Assembly (NCBI RefSeq): GCF_004795035.1
Contig: NZ_SSBK01000023.1
Location: 1 to 64,000 of the forward strand
Length of the DNA: 64,000 nucleotides
Reading direction: 5' to 3'
Origin: Streptomyces sp. A0958
Lineage (GTDB): Bacteria > Actinomycetota > Actinomycetes > Streptomycetales > Streptomycetaceae
A program made the position numbers and the translations under genes. The notes beneath the pieces were generated by a model. It saw only the letters and a list, made by a program, of their open reading frames with translations, did not search any database and was not told the origin of the DNA. Below are positions 15,182 to 23,220 of this stretch, one piece after another. Each line of letters opens with the position of its first letter. The stretch's first letter is position 1.

Positions 15182-16147
15182 ATGTCACCCGCCCGCGGTC
15201 CGGGCCCGGCGGCCGGGGCGCCGTCCCGCCCTCTCGCCGCCGCGCTCGCCGAGCAGACGGTCCTGCTCGACGGCGGGCTCTCCAACCAGTTGGAGGCGCA
15301 GGGCTGCGATCTGTCCGACGCGCTGTGGTCCGCGCGGCTGCTCGTCGACGGGCCCGGGCAGATCGAGGCGGCGCACGCGGCCTATGTGCGGGCGGGTGCG
15401 CAGGTGCTCATCACGGCCAGCTATCAGGCGAGCTTCGAAGGGTTCGAGCGGCGCGGGATCGGGCGGGCTGAGGCGGCCGGGCTCCTCGCCCGCAGCGTGG
15501 AGCTGGCCAGGCGGGCGGCCGGTGCGGTGGAGCGGGACGTCTGGGTGGCGGCCTCGGTCGGCCCGTACGGGGCGGCGACCGGGGACGGGGCGGAGTACCG
15601 GGGCCGCTACGGACTCACGCTCCGGGAGCTGGAGCGCTTCCACCGCCCCCGGATCGAGGCGCTGGCCGCCGCCGGGCCGGATGTGCTGGCCCTGGAGACG
15701 GTGCCGGACATGGACGAGGCGCGGGCGCTGCTGCGGGTGGTGGGGGAGTACGGGCTGCCGGTCTGGCTCTCCTACACCGTGGCCGGGGGCCGGACCCGGG
15801 CCGGGCAGCCGCTGGACGAGGCGTTCGCCCTGGCCGGGGAGTGCGACCAGGCCATCGCGGTCGGGGTGAACTGCTGCGACCCGGCCGACGCGGACGCCGC
15901 CGTCCGGACGGCGGCGGAGACCACCGGGAAGCCGGTCGTCGTCTACCCGAACAGCGGCGAGCGCTGGGACGCCGCGGAGCGGGGCTGGGCCGGCGGCGCC
16001 ACGTTCGACCCCGGCCGGGCCAGGGCCTGGCAGGAGGCCGGCGCCCGGCTGGTCGGCGGCTGCTGCCGGGTCGGCCCGGCAACGATCGCGGAGCTGGCCG
16101 CCGTGCTGGGGGAGGGAGACGGCGGCCCTGGGCGGACACCGGAGTGA
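15182..16147 (+). CDS. mmuM: Homocysteine S-methyltransferase
   Basis: 321 residues, a Zn-dependent TIM barrel. The zinc ligands are seen as GVNCCDP and the C-terminal GGCCRVGP Cys pair. The N-terminal LLDGGLSNQLEAQGCDL and ITASYQASFEGF are family signatures. The enzyme moves a methyl group from S-methylmethionine (or S-adenosylmethionine) to homocysteine, giving methionine. An 18-residue Pro/Ala/Gly extension precedes the core. RBS: GAGGAG about 10 bp before ATG 15182. It lies 85 bp after the F420 oxidoreductase and may be co-transcribed with it. Confidence 0.88.
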   Translation: MSPARGPGPAAGAPSRPLAAALAEQTVLLDGGLSNQLEAQGCDLSDALWSARLLVDGPGQIEAAHAAYVRAGAQVLITASYQASFEGFERRGIGRAEAAGLLARSVELARRAAGAVERDVWVAASVGPYGAATGDGAEYRGRYGLTLRELERFHRPRIEALAAAGPDVLALETVPDMDEARALLRVVGEYGLPVWLSYTVAGGRTRAGQPLDEAFALAGECDQAIAVGVNCCDPADADAAVRTAAETTGKPVVVYPNSGERWDAAERGWAGGATFDPGRARAWQEAGARLVGGCCRVGPATIAELAAVLGEGDGGPGRTPE

Positions 16148-16151
16148 CATT

Positions 16152-16246
16152 GGCGGGCGGCGGGCGGCGGGCGGCGGGCGGCGGGCGGCGGGGGAGGGAA
16201 GGGGAGGGGAGGGGAGGGGAGGGGGGACAGGGGGCGGGGCAAGGGT
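16152..16246. repeat. G-rich simple repeats with G-quadruplex potential
   Basis: Immediately after mmuM comes a GGC-GGGC repeat tract (16152-16190) followed by five or more GGGGA units and G-runs of four to six (16191-16246). The G-rich strand is the coding strand of both neighbours. Many consecutive G3-G6 runs separated by one or two bases fit intramolecular G-quadruplex rules. The tract also separates mmuM from the RNA-repair operon. Confidence 0.8.
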
Positions 16247-16284
16247 GAGGGCGAAATTGCCTGGAGGGAGGGGACCGACCGGAC

Positions 16285-16290
16285 CATACT
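16285..16290 (+). promoter_or_regulatory. Putative -10 box of leaderless hen1
   Basis: CATACT (16285-16290) is 7 bases before the GTG start at 16298, with no ribosome-binding sequence between. A well-spaced -35 is not obvious. This suggests, but does not prove, a leaderless transcript for the RNA-repair operon. Confidence 0.4.
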
Positions 16291-16297
16291 CAAACGC

Positions 16298-17773
16298 GTG
16301 TTCCTGACGATCAGTACAACCGGCACCCCGGAGCGTCCCGCCACCGATCTCGGTTTCCTGCTGCACAAGCATCCCGAGAAGGCGCAGACGTTCTCCACCT
16401 CCCACGGCACCGCGCACGTCTTCTACCCCGAGGCGTCCGAGGAGCGGTGCACAGCGGCGCTGCTCCTGGAGGTGGATGCCGTCGCCCTGGTGCGGCGGGG
16501 CAAGGGCAAGGGCCGGGGCGGTGCCCCCGACGCGGCGCTCGCCCAGTACGTGAACGACCGCCCCTACGCGGCCTCGTCGCTGCTGTCCGTCGCGATGAGC
16601 ACCGTCTTCAAGTCCGCGCTGAGCGGTGCCTGCAAGGCGATGCCCGAGCGGGCCGCGGCCCCGATGGAGCTGCGGATCGAGGCGCCCGCCCTGCCGGCCC
16701 GTGGTGGTGCCGAGCTGGTGCGGAAGCTCTTCGGGCCGCTCGGCTGGTCGCGGGTGGAGGCGGTGGCCGTGCCGCTGGACGAGGAGTTCCCGGAGTGGGG
16801 CGACTCGCGGTACGTACGGTTGGTGCTGGAGGGCGAGGTGCGGCTCGCGGACGCGCTGCGCCAGCTGTACGTGCTGCTGCCGGTGCTCGACGACGCCAAG
16901 CACTACTGGGTGGCGCCGGACGAGGTGGACAAGCTGCTGCGGGCCGGTGAGGGCTGGCTCGCCGAGCACCCCGAGCACAAGCTCATCACCAGCCGGTACC
17001 TGTCGCGGCGCTGGGGACTGACCCGGCAGGCGATGCAGCGGCTGGAGCTGGTGCGGCTCGCGGAGTCGGACGACCTCGACGTCGAGAGCATCGACAACGC
17101 CGTCGACGAGAGCGCCGACACCGAGGACCGGCCGGTGCCGCTCGCCGTGCAGCGGCGGGACGCGATCCTGGCGGCGCTCACCGCGGCCGGGGCGGGCCGG
17201 GTGCTGGACCTCGGGTGCGGGCAGGGGCAGTTGGTGCAGGCGCTGCTGAAGGACACGCGTTTCACGGAGATCGTCGGCGTGGACGTCTCGATGCGTGCCC
17301 TGACCATCGCCTCGCGCCGGCTGAAGCTGGACCGGATGGGGGAGCGGCAGGCCGCCCGGGTGACGCTCCGGCAGGGTTCGCTCACCTACACGGACAAGCG
17401 GCTCAAGGGGTACGACGCGGCGGTGCTGAGCGAGGTGATCGAGCACGTCGACCTGGCGCGGCTGCCCGCCCTGGAGTTCGCCGTGTTCGGCTCGGCGCGC
17501 CCCCGCACCGTGCTCGTGACCACGCCGAACGTCGAGTACAACGTCCGCTGGGAGACCCTTCCGGCCGGGCACGCCCGCCACGGCGACCACCGCTTCGAGT
17601 GGACCCGGGCCGAATTCCGGGACTGGGCGGGCGAAGTGGCCGGCAGGCACGGGTACGACGTGGAGTTCGTACCCGTGGGCCCCGACGACCCCGAGGTGGG
17701 CCCGCCCACCCAGATGGCCGTGTTCACGATGACCAGGACCGACGAGACCGAGAAGGAGGCGAAAGCCGCATGA
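16298..17773 (+). CDS. hen1: 3'-terminal RNA ribose 2'-O-methyltransferase Hen1
   Basis: 491 residues. The N-terminal bacterial Hen1 domain (about 1-245) starts MFLTISTTGTPERPATDLGF and includes LLHKHPEKAQTF and YVNDRPYAASSLLSVAMS. The C-terminal methyltransferase (about 265-465) has the SAM loop VLDLGCGQGQL and the metal-binding HEN1 signature around EVIEHVDLARLPALE plus HGDHRFEW. Hen1 methylates the 2'-OH of the 3' end at a break before Pnkp seals it, so the repaired RNA resists a second ribotoxin cut. The stop overlaps the pnkp start as ATGA, so the two are translationally coupled. All expected motifs are visible. Confidence 0.95.
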   Translation: MFLTISTTGTPERPATDLGFLLHKHPEKAQTFSTSHGTAHVFYPEASEERCTAALLLEVDAVALVRRGKGKGRGGAPDAALAQYVNDRPYAASSLLSVAMSTVFKSALSGACKAMPERAAAPMELRIEAPALPARGGAELVRKLFGPLGWSRVEAVAVPLDEEFPEWGDSRYVRLVLEGEVRLADALRQLYVLLPVLDDAKHYWVAPDEVDKLLRAGEGWLAEHPEHKLITSRYLSRRWGLTRQAMQRLELVRLAESDDLDVESIDNAVDESADTEDRPVPLAVQRRDAILAALTAAGAGRVLDLGCGQGQLVQALLKDTRFTEIVGVDVSMRALTIASRRLKLDRMGERQAARVTLRQGSLTYTDKRLKGYDAAVLSEVIEHVDLARLPALEFAVFGSARPRTVLVTTPNVEYNVRWETLPAGHARHGDHRFEWTRAEFRDWAGEVAGRHGYDVEFVPVGPDDPEVGPPTQMAVFTMTRTDETEKEAKAA

Positions 17774-20583
17774 CCAGGACCCACGACACCAGCGACCCCA
17801 CCGGGCCGTCCGAGCGCAACGGGCCCACCGAGCGCAACAGGCCCACCGAGCCCACCGAGCCCACCGAGCCCACCGGGCCGTCCCAGCCCACGCAGCCCAC
17901 GCAGCCCACCGGCCCCGCCGGGCCGTCCGCCCCCGCTGCCCCCACCGCGTCCACCGAGCCCACCGTGCTCACCGAGCGCTCCGAGCCGTCCGACCCCACC
18001 GCGTCCACCGAGCCCACCGCGTCCGCCGGGCGCGCCCCGCGCGTCCTGCCAGTGACCGACCTCTCCCTCGTCGTGCTCATCGGGGCCAGCGGCTCCGGCA
18101 AGTCCACCTTCGCGCGCCGCCACTTCAAGCCGACCGAGGTCATCTCCTCGGACTTCTGCCGCGGCCTGGTCGCCGACGACGAGAACGACCAGGGCGCCAG
18201 CAAGGAAGCCTTCGAGGTCCTGCACTACATCGCGGGCAAGCGCCTGGCCGCCGGCCGGCTGACCGTCGTGGACGCCACCAACGTCCAGCCCGAGAGCCGG
18301 CGCGAGCTGGTGCGGCTGGCCCGCGAGTACGACGTGCTGCCCATCGCGGTCGTCCTCGACCTGCCCGAGGAGGTCTGCCTGGCCCGCAACGCCGCCCGCC
18401 CGGACCGCGCCGACATGCCCCGCCGCGTCGTCCAGCGCCACCGCCGCGAGCTGCGCCGTTCCCTGCGTGGCCTGGAGCGCGAGGGCTTCCGCAAGGTCCA
18501 CATCCTGCGCACGGAGGAGGAGGCCGAGCACGCTGAAGTCGTCCTGGAGCGCCGCTACAACGACCTGCGCCACCTCACCGGCCCCTTCGACATCATCGGC
18601 GACATCCACGGCTGCCGCTCCGAGCTGGACACCCTGCTCGGCAACCTCGGCTACGTGGACGGTGCCCACCCCGAGGGCCGTACGGCGGTCTTCGTCGGCG
18701 ACCTGGTCGACCGGGGCCCCGACAGCCCCGGCGTCCTACGCCGTGTGATGTCCATGGTCGCGGACGGCAACGCGCTGTGCGTCCCCGGCAACCACGAGAA
18801 CAAGCTCGGCCGCTACCTCAAGGGCCGCAAGGTCCAGCTGACCCACGGCCTCGCCGAGACCGTCGAGCAGCTGGAGCGGGTGGACGCCGAGGACCCCGGG
18901 TTCCGGGGGCAGGTCGAGGAGTTCATCGACGGACTCGTCAGCCACTACGTGCTGGACGGGGGCCGGCTCGTCGTCTGCCACGCCGGCCTGCCCGAGAAGT
19001 ACCACGGACGCACCTCCGGCCGGGTCCGCTCGCACGCGCTCTACGGCGACACCACCGGCGAGACCGACGAGTTCGGCCTGCCCGTGCGCTACCCGTGGGC
19101 GGAGGACTACCGGGGCCGCGCCGCTGTGGTCTACGGCCACACCCCGGTCCCCAACACCTCCTGGATCAACAACACCATCTGCCTGGACACCGGAGCCGTC
19201 TTCGGCGGGAAGATGACCGCGCTGCGCTGGCCGGAGCGCGAGTTGGTCGACGTACCGGCCGAGCAGGTCTGGTACGAGCCGGTCAAGCCGCTGGTCACCG
19301 AGGCGCCCGGCGGGCGCGAGGGCCGGCCGCTGGACCTGGAGGACGTACGGGGCCGCCGCATCGTGGAGACCAGGTACATGGGCCGCCTCGCCGTCCGCGA
19401 GGAGAACGCGGCCGCCGCCCTGGAGGTGATGAGCCGGTTCGCGGTCGACCCCCGGCTGCTCGCCTACCTCCCACCGACCATGGCGCCCACCGCCACCTCC
19501 CGGGAGGACGGCTACCTGGAGCACCCGGCCGAGGCGTTCGCCCAGTACCGGGCGGACGGCGTGGAGAGGGTCGTGTGCCAGGAGAAGCACATGGGCTCGC
19601 GCGCCGTGGCCCTGGTCTGCAAGGACGCCGCCGCGGCCCGGGAGCGCTTCGGGACCGGCGACCTCGGCGGGAGCGGCCCGACCGGCGCGCTGTACACCCG
19701 CACCGGACGCCCGTTCCTGGACGACTCCGCGCTCACCGAGACCGTGCTCGGCCGGCTGCGCGCGGCCGTCACCGCCGCCGGGCTCTGGGAGGAGTGGGGC
19801 ACCGACTGGGTGCTGCTCGACGCCGAGTTGATGCCCTGGTCCCTGAAGGCGGGCGGTCTGCTCCGCTCGCAGTACGCGGCGGTCGGCGCCGCGTCCGGCG
19901 CGGTGTTCCCCGCCGCCACCGGGGCGCTCGCGGCAGCCGCCGCGCGCGGCATCGACGTGGGCGCGCTCGCGGACCGGCAGCGGGACCGGGCCGAGGACGC
20001 GGCCGCGTTCACCGACGCCTACCGCCGCTACTGCTGGAGCACCGAGGGCCTGGACGGCGTGCGCCTGGCGCCGTTCCAGATCCTCGCCGTGCGGGGCCGC
20101 TCCCTGGCCTCCGTACCCCACGACGAGCAGCTGGCCTGGCTGGACCGGCTGGTGGAGCACGACCCCAGCGGCCTGCTCCAGGTCACCCGGCGGCTCGTGG
20201 TCGACACCGCCGACGAGGCATCGGCCCGCGCGGGCGTCGACTGGTGGCTGGAGATGACCGGCCGGGGCGGCGAGGGCATGGTCGTCAAGCCGCTCGGCGC
20301 GCTCGTCAGGGACGGCAAGGACCGGCTGGTCCAGCCCGGCATCAAGGTGCGCGGCCGGGAGTACCTGCGGATCATCTACGGTCCCGAGTACACCCGCCCG
20401 GAGAACCTGGAGAGGCTGCGGGGCCGTTTCCTCGCCCACAAGCGCTCGCTCGCCCTGCGCGAGTACGCCCTCGGCCTGGAGGCGCTGGACCGGCTCGCCG
20501 AGGGGGAGCCGCTGTGGCGGGTCCACGAGGCGGTCTTCGCCGTCCTGGCCCTGGAGTCGGAGCCGGTGGACCCCCGGCTCTGA
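17770..20583 (+). CDS. pnkp: Polynucleotide kinase-phosphatase-ligase Pnkp
   Basis: 937 residues. Kinase: P-loop GASGSGKST (105-113). Metallophosphatase: GDIHG around 277-281, GDLVDRGP from 311, GNHE from 340. Ligase/adenylyltransferase: QEKHMGSR with nucleotidyl Lys606, and later GEGMVVKP. The enzyme phosphorylates 5'-OH ends, removes 2',3'-cyclic or 3' phosphates and, with Hen1, joins the broken RNA. ATG 17770 overlaps the hen1 stop. Odd feature: the first about 95 residues are Thr/Pro/Glu/Ser repeats (units like TEP and TQP) before the kinase, unlike the compact Clostridium enzyme. The 3' end overlaps the first copy of a triplicated hairpin sequence (20558-20644). Confidence 0.95.
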   Translation: MTRTHDTSDPTGPSERNGPTERNRPTEPTEPTEPTGPSQPTQPTQPTGPAGPSAPAAPTASTEPTVLTERSEPSDPTASTEPTASAGRAPRVLPVTDLSLVVLIGASGSGKSTFARRHFKPTEVISSDFCRGLVADDENDQGASKEAFEVLHYIAGKRLAAGRLTVVDATNVQPESRRELVRLAREYDVLPIAVVLDLPEEVCLARNAARPDRADMPRRVVQRHRRELRRSLRGLEREGFRKVHILRTEEEAEHAEVVLERRYNDLRHLTGPFDIIGDIHGCRSELDTLLGNLGYVDGAHPEGRTAVFVGDLVDRGPDSPGVLRRVMSMVADGNALCVPGNHENKLGRYLKGRKVQLTHGLAETVEQLERVDAEDPGFRGQVEEFIDGLVSHYVLDGGRLVVCHAGLPEKYHGRTSGRVRSHALYGDTTGETDEFGLPVRYPWAEDYRGRAAVVYGHTPVPNTSWINNTICLDTGAVFGGKMTALRWPERELVDVPAEQVWYEPVKPLVTEAPGGREGRPLDLEDVRGRRIVETRYMGRLAVREENAAAALEVMSRFAVDPRLLAYLPPTMAPTATSREDGYLEHPAEAFAQYRADGVERVVCQEKHMGSRAVALVCKDAAAARERFGTGDLGGSGPTGALYTRTGRPFLDDSALTETVLGRLRAAVTAAGLWEEWGTDWVLLDAELMPWSLKAGGLLRSQYAAVGAASGAVFPAATGALAAAAARGIDVGALADRQRDRAEDAAAFTDAYRRYCWSTEGLDGVRLAPFQILAVRGRSLASVPHDEQLAWLDRLVEHDPSGLLQVTRRLVVDTADEASARAGVDWWLEMTGRGGEGMVVKPLGALVRDGKDRLVQPGIKVRGREYLRIIYGPEYTRPENLERLRGRFLAHKRSLALREYALGLEALDRLAEGEPLWRVHEAVFAVLALESEPVDPRL

Positions 20584-20644
20584 GTTCGGAGCCGGTGGAC
20601 CCCCGGCTCCGAGTTCGGAGCCGGTGGACCCCCGGCTCCGAGCG
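20558..20644. repeat. Three tandem 29-bp hairpin units over the pnkp stop codon
   Basis: Three head-to-tail copies, 20558-20586, 20587-20615 and 20616-20644, differ at one base in copy 1 and two bases at the end of copy 3. Each contains GGAGCCGG and its complement CCGGCTCC around a 7-base loop. Copy 1 encodes the last residues SEPVDPRL and the stop. The series can act as a triple terminator. Confidence 0.85.
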
Positions 20645-20705
20645 ACGGAAGAACAGGCTGGCGATTCGCCGGGTGAACGGCGCGCCGCGCGGTGAGGATG
20701 TGGGC

Positions 20706-21938
20706 ATGGGATTCCATGTCGACTCCGAGGCCGGGCGGCTGCGCCGCGTCATCGTGCACCGCCCCGATCTGGAACTGAAACGGCTCACGCCGACCAACAA
20801 GGACGCGCTGCTCTTCGACGACGTGCTCTGGGTGCGCCGGGCCCGGCAGGAGCACGACGGATTCGCGGAGGTGCTGCGCGACCGCGGAGTGGAGGTGCAC
20901 CTCTTCGGCGACCTGCTCCGCGAGTCGCTGGAGATCCCCGTCGCCCGGCGGCTCGTGCTCGACCGGGTCTTCGCGGAGAAGGAGTACGGCCCGCTCGCCA
21001 CCGAGCATCTGCGGGCCGCCTTCGAGGAGTTGCCCGCCGCCGAACTGTGCGAGGCGCTGGTCGGCGGCATGACCAAGCGGGAGTTCCTGGAGCGGTACCG
21101 GGAGCCGACCTCGGTGCGTTTCCACGTCATGGATCTGGACGACTTCCTGCTCGGGCCGCTGCCCAACCACCTCTTCACCCGGGACACCTCGGCCTGGATC
21201 TACGACGGGGTCTCCATCAACGCGATGCGCTGGCCGGCCCGGCAGCGCGAGACCGTCCACTTCGAGGCGATCTACCGCCACCACCCGCTGTTCACCGGCC
21301 CGGAGGCGGGCGCCTTCCACCACTGGTCCCAGGGGCAGGACGACTACCCCTCCACCATCGAGGGCGGCGACGTCCTCGTCATCGGCAACGGCGCCGTCCT
21401 CATCGGCATGAGCGAGCGCACCACACCGCAGGCCGTGGAGATGCTGGCCCGGGGCCTGTTCGACGCCGGCTCGGCCCGGACCATCGTGGCGCTCGACATG
21501 CCCAAGAGCCGGGCCCTGATGCACCTGGACACCGTGATGACCATGGTCGACGGCGACACCTTCACCAAGTACGCGGGCCTGGGCATGCTCCGCTCGTACA
21601 CGATCGAGCCCGGCGACGGCCCGCGCGACCTCAAGGTCACCGACCATCCGCCCGAGCAGATGCACACCGCCATCGCCCACGCGCTCGGCCTCGACTCGGT
21701 CAGGGTGCTCACCGCCACCCAGGACGTGCACGCGGCGGAGCGGGAGCAGTGGGACGACGGCTGCAACGTCCTGGCCGTCGAACCGGGCGTCGTCGTCGCC
21801 TACGAGCGCAACGCCACCACCAACACGTACCTGCGCCAGGAGGGCATCGAGGTCATCGAGATCCGCGGCAGCGAGCTGGGCCGGGGCCGGGGCGGGCCCC
21901 GCTGCATGAGCTGCCCGGTGGTGCGGGACGCCGTATGA
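20706..21938 (+). CDS. arcA: Arginine deiminase
   Basis: 410 residues. It starts MGFHVDSEAGRLRRVIVHRP and has NHLFTRDTSAWI (guanidinium-binding Asp), EGGDVLVIGNGAVLIGMSER and the catalytic C-terminal GGPRCMSCP with Cys400. It hydrolyses arginine to citrulline and ammonia, the first step of the ADI pathway, in the cytoplasm. ATG 20706 follows a weak TGAGGA site. It is followed at 95 bp by ornithine carbamoyltransferase and then a permease, giving an arc-like order. No carbamate kinase is in the window, so ATP recovery from carbamoyl phosphate is not shown here. Confidence 0.95.
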   Translation: MGFHVDSEAGRLRRVIVHRPDLELKRLTPTNKDALLFDDVLWVRRARQEHDGFAEVLRDRGVEVHLFGDLLRESLEIPVARRLVLDRVFAEKEYGPLATEHLRAAFEELPAAELCEALVGGMTKREFLERYREPTSVRFHVMDLDDFLLGPLPNHLFTRDTSAWIYDGVSINAMRWPARQRETVHFEAIYRHHPLFTGPEAGAFHHWSQGQDDYPSTIEGGDVLVIGNGAVLIGMSERTTPQAVEMLARGLFDAGSARTIVALDMPKSRALMHLDTVMTMVDGDTFTKYAGLGMLRSYTIEPGDGPRDLKVTDHPPEQMHTAIAHALGLDSVRVLTATQDVHAAEREQWDDGCNVLAVEPGVVVAYERNATTNTYLRQEGIEVIEIRGSELGRGRGGPRCMSCPVVRDAV

Positions 21939-21954
21939 CGAGCGCCGGCAGCCT

Positions 21955-21983
21955 CTGTATAGCGATGCATTGCGTCGTATAGA
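21955..21983. promoter_or_regulatory. Putative argF promoter with palindromic operator
   Basis: A possible -10 TATAGA (21978-21983) follows a weak -35 (21955-21960) at 17 bp. The spacer holds the near-palindrome GCGATGCATTGC (21962-21973 region) with an ATGCAT core, and GTATAG occurs twice, 20 bp apart. ATGCAT-rich sites resemble ARG boxes described upstream of Streptomyces arg genes, but the match is partial. Confidence 0.35.
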
Positions 21984-22033
21984 GTTCCAGGGTTACCGTA
22001 TGCGTCCCCCCGCCCGACCCAGGAGCAGTCACC

Positions 22034-23038
22034 ATGGCCATAGACCTCGCAGGCCGCCACTTCCTCAAGGAGCTGGACTTCACGGCCGCGGAGTTCCGCG
22101 GCCTGATCGACCTGGCCGCCGAGCTCAAGGCCGCCAAGAAGTCGGGGGCCGAGACGCAGCGGCTGCGCGGCCGGAACATCGCGCTGATCTTCGAGAAGAC
22201 CTCGACCCGCACCCGGTGCGCCTTCGAGGTCGCCGCCGCCGACCAGGGCGCCTCCACCACGTACCTCGACCCCTCCGGGTCCCAGATGGGGCACAAGGAG
22301 TCGGTCAAGGACACCGCGCGCGTCCTCGGCCGGATGTTCGACGGGATCGAGTACCGGGGAGACAGCCAGGCGGTCGTCGAGGAGCTGGCCGCGTACGCCG
22401 GGGTGCCGGTCTTCAACGGGCTCACCGACGACTGGCACCCCACCCAGATGCTCGCCGACGTCCTCACGATGACCGAGCACAGCGCGAAGCCGCTGGAGGA
22501 GATCGCCTTCGCCTACCTCGGCGACGCCCGGTTCAACATGGGCAACTCCTACCTCATCACCGGAGCCCTGCTCGGCATGGACGTGCGCATCGTCGCGCCC
22601 GAGGCCTACTGGCCCGCCGCGACGGTCATCGAGCGGGCCCGCGCGCTCGCCGAGACGTCCGGGGCGAGGGTCACGCTCACCGAGGACGTGGCCGAGGGCG
22701 TGCGTGGCGCCGACTTCGTCGCCACCGACGTCTGGGTCTCGATGGGCGAGCCCAAGGAGGTGTGGGACACGCGCATCGCCGCCCTCGCGCCGTACGCCGT
22801 CACCATGGACGTCCTGCGGGCCACCGGGAACGCCGGAGTGAAGTTCATGCACTGCCTGCCCGCGTACCACGACCTCGGCACCGGGGTGGGGCGCGAGATC
22901 CACGAGCGCCACGGGCTGACCGAGCTGGAGGTCAGCGACGAGGTGTTCGAGTCCGCGCACTCCGTCGTCTTCGACGAGGCGGAGAACCGTATGCACACGA
23001 TCAAGGCCGTCCTCGTGGCGACGATGGCCAAGGACTGA
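22034..23038 (+). CDS. argF: Ornithine carbamoyltransferase
   Basis: 334 residues. The carbamoyl-phosphate site is STRTR (57-61), within EKTSTRTRCAFE. HPTQ is in DDWHPTQMLAD, the ornithine-binding DVWVSMGE is present, and so is MHCLPAYHD with the conserved HCLP Cys. It interconverts ornithine plus carbamoyl phosphate with citrulline. AGGAG lies about 10 bp before ATG 22034. Position directly after arginine deiminase suggests a catabolic (ArcB-like) role; sequence alone cannot distinguish catabolic from biosynthetic. Regulation by arginine is suggested by ATGCAT-rich sites on both sides. Confidence 0.93.
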   Translation: MAIDLAGRHFLKELDFTAAEFRGLIDLAAELKAAKKSGAETQRLRGRNIALIFEKTSTRTRCAFEVAAADQGASTTYLDPSGSQMGHKESVKDTARVLGRMFDGIEYRGDSQAVVEELAAYAGVPVFNGLTDDWHPTQMLADVLTMTEHSAKPLEEIAFAYLGDARFNMGNSYLITGALLGMDVRIVAPEAYWPAATVIERARALAETSGARVTLTEDVAEGVRGADFVATDVWVSMGEPKEVWDTRIAALAPYAVTMDVLRATGNAGVKFMHCLPAYHDLGTGVGREIHERHGLTELEVSDEVFESAHSVVFDEAENRMHTIKAVLVATMAKD

Positions 23039-23053
23039 CCCGCACGGGCATCC

Positions 23054-23102
23054 GCATGCCCATGCACCCATTTGGGTGAACATGCATGCGAGTGCCTATG
23101 AT
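23054..23102 (+). promoter_or_regulatory. Imperfect 36-bp palindrome and -10 box ahead of the permease
   Basis: GCATGCCCATGCA (23054-23066) begins a dyad centred at CACCCA-TT-TGGGTG (23065-23078) and mirrored by CATGCATGC (23081-23089); 13 of 18 positions pair. TATGAT (23097-23102) is a good -10. The GCATGCCCAT core resembles published Streptomyces ARG boxes, so an ArgR site is possible (inference). Confidence 0.4.
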
Positions 23103-23115
23103 GGTTCCGATTGGT

Positions 23116-23147
23116 GGGGTTCGAGCTCGCACGCTCGAACCCCCTTT
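23116..23147 (+). terminator. Hairpin with T-tract downstream of argF
   Basis: A perfect 11-bp stem GGGGTTCGAGC (23116-23126) and its complement (23133-23143), with a 6-base loop, followed by C and TTTT. This is an intrinsic terminator in the classical sense, unusual here for having a T-run. It lies after the -10 box at 23097, so it may be an attenuator in the permease leader rather than only the end of argF. Confidence 0.6.
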
Positions 23148-23220
23148 TCGTGCGCGCGACGGCCCCCACCGCCCGAGCCGCACCACCCCCCACGCGTTCC
23201 GCCAGAGATGAGACCCCGCC

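Noticed and set aside
20558..20644. Direct repeats that might suggest a CRISPR array
   Set aside because: The three 29-bp copies are contiguous with no spacers, overlap a coding sequence and lie far from any cas gene.
23116..23143. GGTTCGA-containing hairpin that resembles a tRNA T-arm
   Set aside because: No acceptor stem, anticodon arm or cloverleaf can be formed around it, and it is followed by a T-tract like a terminator.
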